Positions 17,058 to 25,750 of a stretch of DNA of 64,000 bases are shown piece by piece. The translations under genes and the position numbers were made by a program. The number at the start of each line of letters is the position of its first letter. Within the stretch, counting starts at the first letter, position 1. The notes beneath the pieces are model-generated. The model saw only the letters and a list, made by a program, of their open reading frames with translations. It searched no databases and had not been told where the DNA came from. The DNA comes from Phyllobacterium sophorae (GTDB lineage Bacteria; Pseudomonadota; Alphaproteobacteria; Rhizobiales; Rhizobiaceae), in contig NZ_PGGM01000009.1 in the NCBI RefSeq assembly GCF_003010965.1, positions 171,509 through 235,508 of the forward strand, read 5' to 3'.

Positions 17058-17534
17058 TCAAAGTTTCGAGACAAGCGCTTCAAGCTGATCGGCGCAGATG
17101 CCCCAGCCCTCGTGAAAACCCATCTTCTCGTGGGCTTCGCGATCCGCAACCGTCCAATGGCGGGCGAGCGCCGTGTACCTGGTTCTGCCGCCGTGATCCT
17201 CGAAGGTAAGGATCAATGTCATGAACGGTTTTTCGGAGAGCACCCAAGCTTTTGTATAAGCGTCGGTGACGACGATCCGTTCGTTTTCGACTATTTCCAG
17301 ATAGACGCCGCGATTGGGGAACTCATTGCCATCGGGCCCACGCATGACGATGAGATTGGAGCCGCCTACGCGAACATCAAGTTCCGCATGCGGGGTCGTA
17401 TAGGGCAACGGTGCAAACCACTGTTTCAAAAGGTCGGCATCGGTCCATGCCTTGAAGACCTTTTCGCGCGGCGCATCGATGATGCGGGTCAGGACGAGAT
17501 CGCGATCGGGATTCGGGGTGGCGTCATAGCTCAT
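17058..17534 (-). CDS. SRPBCC (AHSA1/START-like) family protein
   Basis: The 158-residue protein starts NPDRDLVLTRIIDAPREKVFKAWTDADLLKQWFAP and ends HEGWGICADQLEALV, the classic pattern of AHSA1-type SRPBCC domains with a hydrophobic ligand cavity. The ATG at 17534 is chosen because AGGAG lies seven bases before it; a longer frame to 17606 would start without such a site. It lies between the sigma factor and the SnoaL-like gene in one leftward operon. Confidence 0.88.
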   Translation of the reverse strand: MSYDATPNPDRDLVLTRIIDAPREKVFKAWTDADLLKQWFAPLPYTTPHAELDVRVGGSNLIVMRGPDGNEFPNRGVYLEIVENERIVVTDAYTKAWVLSEKPFMTLILTFEDHGGRTRYTALARHWTVADREAHEKMGFHEGWGICADQLEALVSKL

Positions 17535-17639
17535 TGATGTTCTCCTTGTTTGATCAGTTCTGATCCAAGGACGAACGAGCCGCGGGCATCCCGACACGGC
17601 CGGCAAAATTCTTGTATGGAAATGACGTCAGGCCGGCAA

Positions 17640-18881
17640 TCAGTCTCGAGCCAGACCGTCGAGGTGCATGCGGATGTGTGCCGCCTCTGCAGCAGTATTG
17701 GCCAGGGCAATGGCGCGATTGAAAGCCTCGCGGGCTTCACGGGTGCGACCGATTTTCATCAGCAAGCCGCCCTTGACACCAAAGAAGTGAAAATAGCCGG
17801 AGAGCCTATCCTCAAGGGGTTCTATCAGGGCCAACGCTTCAGCTGGCCCGCGCACCTTTTCCACGGCGACAGCGCGGTTGAGAGTGATTACCGGCGAGGG
17901 CGTCAATCGTTCGAGCGCTGTGTATAGCAGATCGATTTCGGCCCAATCGGTGTCGGCGGCGTGCACGGCTCGCGCGTGGAGGGCGGCAATGGCGGCCTGG
18001 ATCTGATACGGGCCGGCGCGCCTGTGCCGCATGGCCTTGTCAAGCAGGGCAAGACCCTCATTGATCATCTTGCGGTTCCACAGACCCCTGTCCTGGTTTT
18101 CCAGCAGTATCACTGATCCGTCGGCATCAAAGCGAGCTCCGGCCCGGGCATTCTGCAGGAGCAGCAGCGCGGTCAATCCCATGATCTCCGGTTCCGTTGG
18201 GAAAATCCGCAACAGCAGCCTGGCGAGCCGGATAGCCTCCTCGCACAAGGGGAGGCGTGCTTGGCTTTCACCGCTGCCAGCCGAGTATCCTTCGTTGAAG
18301 ATCAGGTAGACCATCGCCGCTACCGCGGCGAGCCGTTCCGCTCGTTCGATGGCATCCGGTGCCTCAAACGGTACCTCGCCAGCACCGATACGGCTCTTCG
18401 CGCGTGTGATGCGCTGCTCCATGGCGCTTTCGCTGATGAGGAAGGCGCGGGCGATCTGTCGCACCGAGAGGCCTGATACGATTCTGAGTGCCAATGGGAT
18501 TTGCTGCGTGGCCGGAAGATCGGGATGACAGCAAATGAACAGCAGGCGCAGTATGTCGTCGCGGTAGTCCGAGCCGTCGATCTTTTCGGCGATTGCGGTT
18601 TCGGCGTCCTCAAGGTCGGACAAATGTTCTTCTGGAGGCAGCGGCTGCTGCTTTGCTTGACGCCGCACTCCGTCGATAGCGCTGTTGCGGGCGACGAATA
18701 TGAGCCAGGCAGTTGGATCCCGGGGCGGCCCATTTTTTGGCCAGTTTTTCAGGGCTCGAAGGCAGGCCTCCTGAAAAGCCTCTTCCGCCGTGTCGAGATT
18801 GCGGAAATACCGCAGCAGCGCGCCGACCGCTTGCGGACGGGCGGCGGTGAGGGCGGCATCGATCCAGGCGGTGTCGCTCAT
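17640..18881 (-). CDS. ECF sigma factor of the large SigJ/ECF42 type
   Basis: The 413-residue protein has sigma region 2 (AEEAFQEACLRALKNWPKNGPPRDPTAWL), region 4 (LALRIVSGLSVRQIARAFLISESAMEQRITRAKSRI) and a C-terminal extension of about 230 residues containing AMVYLIFNEGY and a TPR-like end. This is the layout of ECF42 sigma factors, in which the extension replaces an anti-sigma factor and YCII (DGPF) genes are adjacent. The start overlaps the stop of the YCII gene as ATGA. Confidence 0.92.
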   Translation of the reverse strand: MSDTAWIDAALTAARPQAVGALLRYFRNLDTAEEAFQEACLRALKNWPKNGPPRDPTAWLIFVARNSAIDGVRRQAKQQPLPPEEHLSDLEDAETAIAEKIDGSDYRDDILRLLFICCHPDLPATQQIPLALRIVSGLSVRQIARAFLISESAMEQRITRAKSRIGAGEVPFEAPDAIERAERLAAVAAMVYLIFNEGYSAGSGESQARLPLCEEAIRLARLLLRIFPTEPEIMGLTALLLLQNARAGARFDADGSVILLENQDRGLWNRKMINEGLALLDKAMRHRRAGPYQIQAAIAALHARAVHAADTDWAEIDLLYTALERLTPSPVITLNRAVAVEKVRGPAEALALIEPLEDRLSGYFHFFGVKGGLLMKIGRTREAREAFNRAIALANTAAEAAHIRMHLDGLARD

Positions 18882-19252
18882 GAGAAATTCGACCCTGGCC
18901 GGAAGATTGCAACGGGCCGGATTTCGTATGAACCGGTGCCGGGATTCGCCCGTGCGAGATCCCGCGCGGTGTCGATGGCTTCGTCCAGCGACGCGCAATC
19001 GATCACATAGAATCCGAGGAGTTGTTCCTTGGTTTCAGCAAACGGTCCATCAATAATGATGGGATCTTCACGGCCCTTTCTGAGCGTTGTTGCCGCCGTG
19101 GTCGGAAGCAACCGCGCCACAGGGCCAAGTCGACCCTGCTCCCTGAGTTTATCCTGAACAACCGCCAGTCGTTCCATGACTGCGTCATCCTCTTCCTTGC
19201 TCCAGGAACCGACGACATCTTCGGGGTTGTAGCACAATATGGCGTAAAGCAT
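18878..19252 (-). CDS. YCII-related (DGPF domain) protein
   Basis: The 124-residue protein is a YCII family member: MLYAILCYNPEDV at the start, IIDGPFAETKEQLLGFYVIDC carrying the DGPF signature at about residues 68-71, and EAIDTARDLARANPG. It heads the operon and is coupled to the sigma factor gene. A GGAGGAGG element precedes the start. DGPF proteins are regular partners of ECF42 sigma factors; a direct sensing role is proposed but unproven. Confidence 0.92.
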   Translation of the reverse strand: MLYAILCYNPEDVVGSWSKEEDDAVMERLAVVQDKLREQGRLGPVARLLPTTAATTLRKGREDPIIIDGPFAETKEQLLGFYVIDCASLDEAIDTARDLARANPGTGSYEIRPVAIFRPGSNFS

Positions 19253-19271
19253 TCGGATCGTTCCTCCTCCT

Positions 19272-20054
19272 ATGAAGACGATCCAGTATGGCCAATCCCG
19301 ACATCAGGTCGAGAAGAATTATGAAGTTCTGGTGGGGTCTACGCGGCCGGAGATCTGGCGGCGATCGTCAGCGCTTGATGATCGTTCGGCCCAGCGCAAG
19401 AACCGGTCGACAGCGCCAGAGACGCTCGTCACGTCCGTTGTCAAGAAGGGCGGCTATCGAACGCTTTGCGTACGCATGTGCGACGGTTACTACTTTCCGA
19501 TTTCGTTTTCGGCACAGCCCCGAAACTTTGCCCGCGACCAGAATGCCTGCAGTGCCATGCGCCCGGCGGGAAATGCAAAATTATACTATCATCCGGTACC
19601 GGAACAGGAATCGGACGCGATGATCGCTGTTGCCGACAAGAAGCCCTATAGCGAGCTGCCAAACGCATTCAACTATCGCACTGCGGGCGTCAAAGCAGTT
19701 CCCGGTTGCGCGTGTCATGCTGCACAAAACAATCAGATGAATGTCGTATCGGAGAAATCAATACCCAGCCTGGAAGTTGATTCCACCGCTGTGGCGGCAG
19801 AAGCGAACGGCGTCGGACCGTTGAACGTTGCCGTTGAAAGTGAAGAGCCTGCCCAGGGGGATGTTGATGAATCGGAGGCGACCCAGCGGAATGTCAGAAT
19901 GGTTGGGACCGCGTTTTTGCCGGTTGAGACCGGAGCTATCGACTTCAGGTCGCCCGCATGTGAGAAGAAAGTCGAGCAAAGCCGCGCTGGCATTCTTACC
20001 CCGGGCGACATTGTCAGAACGATCACATCGGATATTCTAAGACGGATTCAATGA
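19272..20054 (+). CDS. DUF2865-containing protein, probably N-terminally truncated
   Basis: Residues about 60-150 carry the DUF2865 core: GGYRTLCVRMCDGYYFPISFS, ARDQNACSAMRPAG, AKLYYHPVPEQESDAMI and LPNAFNYRTAG. Family members are normally exported, but this frame has no signal peptide; its first 55 residues look unrelated. A cysteine usual in the second segment (CxxMCP) is an arginine here. The ATG at 19272 has no ribosome binding site of its own, since the purine-rich element there belongs to the divergent YCII gene. It may be a decaying gene. The last 110 residues are acidic and uncharacterised. Confidence 0.55.
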   Translation: MKTIQYGQSRHQVEKNYEVLVGSTRPEIWRRSSALDDRSAQRKNRSTAPETLVTSVVKKGGYRTLCVRMCDGYYFPISFSAQPRNFARDQNACSAMRPAGNAKLYYHPVPEQESDAMIAVADKKPYSELPNAFNYRTAGVKAVPGCACHAAQNNQMNVVSEKSIPSLEVDSTAVAAEANGVGPLNVAVESEEPAQGDVDESEATQRNVRMVGTAFLPVETGAIDFRSPACEKKVEQSRAGILTPGDIVRTITSDILRRIQ

Positions 20055-20102
20055 CGTGGTCCTGGGGCCGCGCGAGCGGTTCGGGTGGAGCGATCGAACG
20101 AC

Positions 20103-20879
20103 ATGACGAAACCAGAATGGGTACCGGAACAATATCTGAAATTCGAAGATGAACGCACCCGGCCGGCGATTGACCTTCTTTCGGCGGTTCCCAATCATGA
20201 TGTCAAATTTAGTGTCGATCTGGGATGCGGTCCGGGAAACTCAACCGAATTGCTCCTAAGGCGGTACCCACGGGCAATTGTTCAGGGCGTTGATTCCTCC
20301 GCGGAGATGATAGAGAAGGCGAAAGATCGATTGCCTGGCTACGACTTTCACACAGCCGATCTCGATACATGGCGGCCGCAAGGGAATGCTGACCTGCTGT
20401 ACGCCAACGCTGTGATGCAGTGGCTGCCGGACCACGATCGGCTCTTTCCGAGATTGATGGGTTTCCTCAACGCTGGCGGTTCCCTGGCGATCCAGATGCC
20501 CGACAATCTGGAAGAGCCTACCCATGTAGCGATGCGGAAGGTGGCTGCGGATGAAATCTGGGCCTCCAAATTGGGGAGAGCGGATCCCTCTCGGACGAAG
20601 GTGGGAAATGCTTCATTTTATTATCAGTTATTACGGCCCCTCAGCCAGCGTGTTGAGGTTTGGCGCACGACCTACAATCATCCCCTCCAGGGATTGGACG
20701 GCATCGTCGAATGGTTCAAGGGCTCCGCGCTGCGGCCGTATCTTTCGTTGCTTGACGAGCAAGAGCGGTTGCTGTTTCTTGAAAAGTATAAAGAGTGCCT
20801 TTCTCAGTCCTACCAGCCAATGAAAGATGGTATCGTCCTCTTGCCATTCCCGCGTATTTTCATTGTAGCCACGCGTTAA
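20103..20879 (+). CDS. tam: trans-aconitate 2-methyltransferase
   Basis: Tam methylates trans-aconitate with S-adenosylmethionine, removing a spontaneous inhibitor of the citrate cycle. The 258-residue protein has the SAM-binding motif FSVDLGCGPGNSTELL at about residues 38-53, the family N-terminus PEWVPEQYLKFEDERTRPA, ANAVMQWLPDHDRLFPRL, and LLPFPRIFIVA at the end. Length is close to the E. coli enzyme. The ATG at 20103 was chosen over a GTG at 20085; neither has a strong ribosome binding site. Confidence 0.9.
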   Translation: MTKPEWVPEQYLKFEDERTRPAIDLLSAVPNHDVKFSVDLGCGPGNSTELLLRRYPRAIVQGVDSSAEMIEKAKDRLPGYDFHTADLDTWRPQGNADLLYANAVMQWLPDHDRLFPRLMGFLNAGGSLAIQMPDNLEEPTHVAMRKVAADEIWASKLGRADPSRTKVGNASFYYQLLRPLSQRVEVWRTTYNHPLQGLDGIVEWFKGSALRPYLSLLDEQERLLFLEKYKECLSQSYQPMKDGIVLLPFPRIFIVATR

Positions 20880-21171
20880 TCTTGCCATGTCCTTTAGCTC
20901 CTTCCGGGTTATTTGCCGTCTCCGGAAATCAATAAAATATTGAAGGTGTTTCGCAAATGAATGCGGAATGGGTGCCTAGCATCGGCGTCGCGAAAGAAGC
21001 ACAATCATATCCGCGGTGGCGACACTGGAGAGCGGACCGGCATGCGGAGGAGTGTGTGTGTCGTCATCTCTTGATTGGAAATTATTGAAAATTCAATATC
21101 GGATGCCTGCACCTTAGCGCTGAGCGCTCGCGCGGCAACTGCAGACTTAGGCGTTTGCCAAGGGAGGAATT

Positions 21172-22464
21172 ATGCTCGAAAGGCTTTTCAAGCTTAGCGA
21201 CCACAATACAACGGTGCGTACGGAAGTACTGGCCGGACTGACGACATTCCTGACAATGTCGTACATCATTTTTGTCAATCCAGAGATATTGTCCTCCACG
21301 GGCATGGATCGCAATGCCATATTTGTTGCGACATGTATTGCCGCCGCACTTGGTTCGGCTGTGATGGCGATGGTGGCCAATTGGCCCATCGGCATGGCTC
21401 CCGGGATGGGTCTCAATGCCTTCTTTGCCTTCACTGTTGTGGCAGCGATGGGCTTCACCTGGCAGCAAGCACTTGGCGCCGTCTTCATTTCCGGCTGTAT
21501 CTTCCTGCTACTGACGGTAACGGGAGTACGCAGCTGGCTCGTCGCAGGAATTCCCAAATCGCTGCGCAGCGCAATAGCGGCCGGTATCGGGCTATTCCTG
21601 GCATTCATTGCCTTGAAAAACTCCGGCATCATCGTGGCCAATCCTGCAACATTTGTTGGCCTTGGCCATCTTGGCGGCACTGGCACCTTGCTTGCTATCC
21701 TCGGCTTCTTTGTTATCGCTGCACTTGATGCGCTCAAGGTACGCGGATCGATCCTGATCGGCATCCTCGTCGTGACCGTGTTGTCGATGATCCTTGGTGT
21801 CAGCGAGTTCAAGGGCGTTTTCTCGGCCCCGCCGAGCCTGGCGCCTACCTTCCTGCAGCTGGATATCATGGGCGCCTTGCATACAGGACTCTTGCAAGTC
21901 ATCCTGGTTTTTGTGCTGGTCGAAGTCTTTGATGCAACGGGAACCCTGATCGGCGTCAGCAAGCGCGCTGGACTCATTCAGGAAGGCAAGCCGAACAATC
22001 TTGGCCGCGCGCTGTTTGCCGATAGCACGGCGATCGTGGCGGGCTCATTGCTGGGCACCAGCAGCACCACTGCCTACGTTGAAAGTGCATCCGGGGTGCA
22101 GGCGGGTGGACGCACGGGATTGACGGCCTTGACCATTGCCGTCCTGTTCCTGGCCGCGCTGTTCATTGCACCACTGGCAGCGTCGGTCCCCGGTTATGCG
22201 ACTGCCCCGGCATTGCTCTATGTGGCAGGTCTCATGATGCACGAGCTTGTCGATATCGAATGGAGCGACGTTACTGAATCGACGCCTGCCGCACTCACGG
22301 CACTGATGATCCCGTTCACCTATTCGATCGCCAATGGACTGGCCTTTGGGTTCATCAGCTATGTCGTGCTGAAGACGTTTACGGGCAAAATAAGCGTCAT
22401 TCATCCGGCAACGTGGCTCGTTGCAATCCTGTTTATCATAAGGTTTGCACTGTTCCCCGCGTAA
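21172..22464 (+). CDS. NCS2 family purine permease (AzgA type)
   Basis: The 430-residue inner-membrane protein belongs to the AzgA branch of nucleobase transporters (adenine, guanine, hypoxanthine): TEVLAGLTTFLTMSYIIFVNPEIL, NWPIGMAPGMGLNAFFAF, and LGTSSTTAYVESASGVQAGGRTG are family signatures. It is preceded by GGGAGGAATT and sits at the head of the purine catabolic region, just before a deaminase gene, which fits uptake of guanine or hypoxanthine. The 291-base upstream gap contains a small dyad ATTGAA-AA-TTCAAT at 21084-21097 but no riboswitch I can identify. Confidence 0.92.
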   Translation: MLERLFKLSDHNTTVRTEVLAGLTTFLTMSYIIFVNPEILSSTGMDRNAIFVATCIAAALGSAVMAMVANWPIGMAPGMGLNAFFAFTVVAAMGFTWQQALGAVFISGCIFLLLTVTGVRSWLVAGIPKSLRSAIAAGIGLFLAFIALKNSGIIVANPATFVGLGHLGGTGTLLAILGFFVIAALDALKVRGSILIGILVVTVLSMILGVSEFKGVFSAPPSLAPTFLQLDIMGALHTGLLQVILVFVLVEVFDATGTLIGVSKRAGLIQEGKPNNLGRALFADSTAIVAGSLLGTSSTTAYVESASGVQAGGRTGLTALTIAVLFLAALFIAPLAASVPGYATAPALLYVAGLMMHELVDIEWSDVTESTPAALTALMIPFTYSIANGLAFGFISYVVLKTFTGKISVIHPATWLVAILFIIRFALFPA

Positions 22465-22556
22465 AATCTTGCGACGGTGCGGATGCGACGGTTGCGCCGC
22501 ATCCGCACCGGATTTATTTCCAAAGCCTGAACCAATATGCATTGAGAAAGACAACC

Positions 22557-23162
22557 ATGACACAGCACCCCTCAACTGCGAATGTTCTTGACGCGCTGCT
22601 TGACGCGATGGAACACCAAATCATTCCAATGACTGAAAAGGGCGTTGCTGCTGGCAACAAGATTTTCGGTGCAGCCTTGCTGCGCAAATCAGACTTTTCG
22701 GTCGTGCTCGCTGAAACCAATAATGAAACCGAAAACCCGCTCTGGCACGGCGAAGTCCATACGTTGAAGCGGTTTTATGAAGTCCATGGAAACGAACGTC
22801 CTGATCCGCGCGAATTGATCTTTCTCTCGACCCATGAACCCTGTTCGATGTGTCTTTCGGCGATCACCTGGGCCGGCTTTGACAATTTCTACTATTTTTT
22901 CAGCCACGAGGACTCGCGCGATGCCTTTGCCATCCCGCATGACCTCAGGATACTCAAGGAAGTTTTCACGCTGGAGCCCGGTGGCTACAATCGGGAGAAT
23001 GCGTTCTGGAAGAGCTACTCTATCCACCAGATGATTGCAGAGCTTCCAGCATCGGAACGGGACAGGCTGCAAAGGCGCGCCACAGCGATCAGCGACAAAT
23101 ATTCCGAATTATCGGCGCGGTACCAGGCCGGCAAAGACAAGAACGCCATTCCGCTTAATTGA
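22557..23162 (+). CDS. cytidine/guanine deaminase family protein
   Basis: The 201-residue protein has the zinc site of the deaminase superfamily: HGE at residues 64-66 and PCSMC with C96 and C99. It is longer than tRNA adenosine deaminases and has an extended C-terminal helical region. Its position after a purine permease suggests guanine or a related nucleobase or nucleoside as substrate, but a separate amidohydrolase-type guanine deaminase is also encoded at 32787-34145, so the substrate here is uncertain. Confidence 0.82.
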   Translation: MTQHPSTANVLDALLDAMEHQIIPMTEKGVAAGNKIFGAALLRKSDFSVVLAETNNETENPLWHGEVHTLKRFYEVHGNERPDPRELIFLSTHEPCSMCLSAITWAGFDNFYYFFSHEDSRDAFAIPHDLRILKEVFTLEPGGYNRENAFWKSYSIHQMIAELPASERDRLQRRATAISDKYSELSARYQAGKDKNAIPLN

Positions 23163-23220
23163 CCAGGCTCAATCGATCGTTCAATTGGTTAAAGTAGGAT
23201 CTGAACTATGTGAAAACAGA

Positions 23221-23252
23221 AAAATGGCCGCATTAAAGCGGCCATTTTCTTT
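23221..23252. terminator. bidirectional intrinsic terminator
   Basis: AAAATGGCCGC (23221-23231) and GCGGCCATTTT (23238-23248) form a perfect 11-base stem with loop ATTAAA, with T-rich flanks usable on either strand. It lies between the convergent deaminase and allA genes, 58 and about 5 bases from their stops. Confidence 0.88.
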
Positions 23253-23255
23253 GGG

Positions 23256-23741
23256 TTAGCGAATGAGAAATGGCTCGCGGTAGAAGTGCTCCTGCAGATT
23301 GACGCCGTCGCCTCCGCGGTCGATGACAACGAAATCCGAAACGCTCTCGAGCGGCGTCAAAATTCCGTGCCAGACATTGCGATGAATATTCACGCCCTGA
23401 CCCGGCTTTGTCACAAAGGCCACCGGTTCGCTTGGGCCGTCAGGCTGCTCATGGGCCGCCACGACGAGGAATGGCTTTTGTGACAGCGGTACGAATGCCT
23501 GGCTGCCGAACGGATGCCGCTCTACCATTTCAAGTTTCAGCGGCAATTCATAGGGCTTGCCGCGCAGCAGGCTGATGAGCGTTTTCGCATTCCCGCCCGT
23601 TGTCTCGACCCTGGCCAAGTCGTGGTAACGCATACACATGCCGTGGTTGATCGGGAAGCGGTGTGCCCCTTCAGTCTCAATGACATCGCCGAAAGGCGCA
23701 AAGGCCTCCCGAGTCAACGGCTGAACGAATATCTCGCGCAT
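23256..23741 (-). CDS. allA: ureidoglycolate lyase
   Basis: AllA cleaves ureidoglycolate to glyoxylate and urea, the last step of allantoin use. The 161-residue protein shows FAPFGDVIETEGAHRFPINHG at about residues 15-35, VERHPFGSQAFVPLSQKPFLVVAA with the metal/substrate histidine, and the cupin-like end GVNIHRNVWHGILTPL. The glyoxylate can feed the gcl-hyi-glxR operon in this window. It is 35 bases downstream of the puuE-uraD gene in the same leftward unit. Confidence 0.94.
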   Translation of the reverse strand: MREIFVQPLTREAFAPFGDVIETEGAHRFPINHGMCMRYHDLARVETTGGNAKTLISLLRGKPYELPLKLEMVERHPFGSQAFVPLSQKPFLVVAAHEQPDGPSEPVAFVTKPGQGVNIHRNVWHGILTPLESVSDFVVIDRGGDGVNLQEHFYREPFLIR

Positions 23742-23775
23742 CTGCTTATCCTTGATTGGTTCCGTGTTGCGATCT

Positions 23776-25194
23776 TCAACCGGGGAGCATGTTCTGGAGC
23801 CGCAGAAGCGCTATCCTCTCCACCTGACGGCATGCGGTTTCGAACTCGGTCTGGCGATCATTGCTAATCCGGTTCTGGAAGGCGGCAAGGATTTCGTCCT
23901 TGCTGCGACCCTTTACGGCGATGATGAATGGGAAGCCAAATGTCTCGACGTAGCGGGTGTTGAGCGTGGTGAACTGTTCGCGCTCGCTATCGGTCAGTGC
24001 ATCGAGCCCGGCGGATGCCTGTTCCAGAGTAGAGCTCTCTGTAAGCCGTTTCGCTTGCGCCAACTTGCCGGCAAGATCGGGGTGCGCAATCAGAACGCCG
24101 AGGCGCTCCTCTTCGGAGGCAAATCGGAAAGCGGTCGCGAGTGCTGAATGAAGGCCAATGGCGCTATCATGCGCTGGCGAAAGTTCAGCGGCAAAAGTGC
24201 GCCTGGCAACCCAGTCGGAATGTTCGAAGATACCGCCGAAGCGCTCGACGAACGCTGCTTCATCAAGCGCTGACGGGCGGACGGCTTGCGGCACGTAGGG
24301 GTGATTTGCCGTCCAGTGCTGTGCAATGTCGATGCGACGGGCTAGCCACACTTTCTGGTGGCCTTGCACGTAATCGATGAAACGGGCGAGGGCTGCGACG
24401 CGGCCGGGCCGGCCGGCGAGGCGGCAATGCAGGCCGATGCTCATCATCTTGGGTGAGCCGGCTTCGCCTTCGGCGTAGAGCGTATCGAAGCTGTCCTTCA
24501 GATAGGCGAAGAACTGATCACCCGAGTTGAACCCCTGGGGGGTGGCAAAACGCATGTCGTTGGCGTCCAGCGTATAAGGGATGACGAGCTGATACCGACG
24601 GCCGGATTCGTGCCAGTAGGGGAGGTCATCCGCATAGGAATCGGACACGTAGTCAAAGCCACCTTCGGCGGTCACAAGATCGACAGTATTCACCGAACAA
24701 CGTCCTGTGTACCAGCCACGCGGACGCGTGCCGGTCACTGCCGTGTGAATGCGGATCGCCTCCAGCATTTCCTCACGCTCGGCGTCCGGGGTGCAATCCT
24801 TGTAGTCGATCCACTTCAAACCATGGGATGCGATCTCCCAATCCGCATCCAGCATGGCGCGAACTTGCGCCGGGGAGCGCTGAAGGGCCGTCGCGACACC
24901 GTAAACTGTGACAGGCACGTTTTTCGCCGTGAGCAGACGATGCAGCCGCCAGAACCCTGCGCGGGCACCATATTCGTAGATCGACTCCATGTTCCAGTGC
25001 CGCTGGCCGGGCCAGGCCTGCGCACCGACAATCTCTGACAGGAACGCCTCGGAGGCTGCATCGCCATGCAATACGCAGTTCTCGCCGCCTTCCTCGTAAT
25101 TGACGACGAACTGAACGGCAATGCGCGCATCGTCTGGCCAATTCGCTTGTGGTGCCGCAGCTCCATAACCATGCATGTCACGGGGATATCTCAT
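23776..25194 (-). CDS. bifunctional allantoinase (PuuE) / OHCU decarboxylase (UraD)
   Basis: This 472-residue protein joins two enzymes. Residues 1 to about 300 are a polysaccharide-deacetylase-like allantoinase of the PuuE type (RYPRDMHGYG, VNYEEGGENCVLHGD, SHGLKWIDY, GWYTGRCSVNT). Residues about 305-472 are 2-oxo-4-hydroxy-4-carboxy-5-ureidoimidazoline decarboxylase (FGGIFEHSDWVARR with H325, LIAHPDLAGKL, ETFGFPFIIAVKGRSKDEIL). Fusing them channels OHCU to allantoin and on to allantoate. The frame is continuous across the junction. It is divergent from uraH, which makes OHCU. Confidence 0.95.
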   Translation of the reverse strand: MRYPRDMHGYGAAAPQANWPDDARIAVQFVVNYEEGGENCVLHGDAASEAFLSEIVGAQAWPGQRHWNMESIYEYGARAGFWRLHRLLTAKNVPVTVYGVATALQRSPAQVRAMLDADWEIASHGLKWIDYKDCTPDAEREEMLEAIRIHTAVTGTRPRGWYTGRCSVNTVDLVTAEGGFDYVSDSYADDLPYWHESGRRYQLVIPYTLDANDMRFATPQGFNSGDQFFAYLKDSFDTLYAEGEAGSPKMMSIGLHCRLAGRPGRVAALARFIDYVQGHQKVWLARRIDIAQHWTANHPYVPQAVRPSALDEAAFVERFGGIFEHSDWVARRTFAAELSPAHDSAIGLHSALATAFRFASEEERLGVLIAHPDLAGKLAQAKRLTESSTLEQASAGLDALTDSEREQFTTLNTRYVETFGFPFIIAVKGRSKDEILAAFQNRISNDRQTEFETACRQVERIALLRLQNMLPG

Positions 25195-25372
25195 GGTGCC
25201 GTCCCTCCTCGGATGCGCTCAACCCATCCCCTGAATACTCAAATAATATACGAACCATTCCCCCAGAAAATTTTGAAAGTCCTCCAAGCAAGCGCCGCCT
25301 ACCCCGGGACCGGAACGGGATGCAAACTGGCGATGGAAAATCGAAAGTTCTCCTTGGGAGGGACGAACGCCT

Positions 25373-25744
25373 ATGAGCCTACAGAACGAAGCAGCTGGAC
25401 GCCTGACAACTCATGTGCTCGATACGGCTAGCGGCAAGCCTGCCGCCAAACTCCGGATCGACCTCTTCCGTATCGACGGCGATCGCCTGATGCCTTTGCA
25501 CAGCACACGCACCAATGAGGACGGACGCTGCAACAAGCCGCTGCTCACCGGCGCGGATATGCGTTCGGGCGCCTACGAACTTCGCTTTCACGTCGGCGAG
25601 TATTTCGCCAGCGAACCGGTGACTGGCCAAACCCCGTTTCTCGACGTGGTTCCGGTCCGCTTCGGGATCGACGACGAAAAGGTGCACTATCACGTGCCGC
25701 TTCTCGTCGCGCCATTCGGCTACTCAACCTATCGCGGGAGCTGA
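25373..25744 (+). CDS. uraH: 5-hydroxyisourate hydrolase
   Basis: UraH, a transthyretin-like protein, hydrolyses 5-hydroxyisourate to OHCU. The 123-residue protein has [17 protein letters not shown] at the start with the active-site histidine, an internal arginine in [11 protein letters not shown], and the diagnostic C-terminus FGYSTYRGS. No export signal is seen. It starts a rightward run with xdhA only seven bases later, linking it to xanthine oxidation. Confidence 0.96.
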   Translation: MSLQNEAAGRLTTHVLDTASGKPAAKLRIDLFRIDGDRLMPLHSTRTNEDGRCNKPLLTGADMRSGAYELRFHVGEYFASEPVTGQTPFLDVVPVRFGIDDEKVHYHVPLLVAPFGYSTYRGS

Positions 25745-25750
25745 TGGCAC

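Noticed and set aside
21061..21171. Possible purine or xanthine riboswitch before the purine permease
   Set aside because: I looked for the conserved purine-aptamer loops and did not find them; the xanthine (NMT1) type cannot be judged reliably by eye. An Infernal search would decide.
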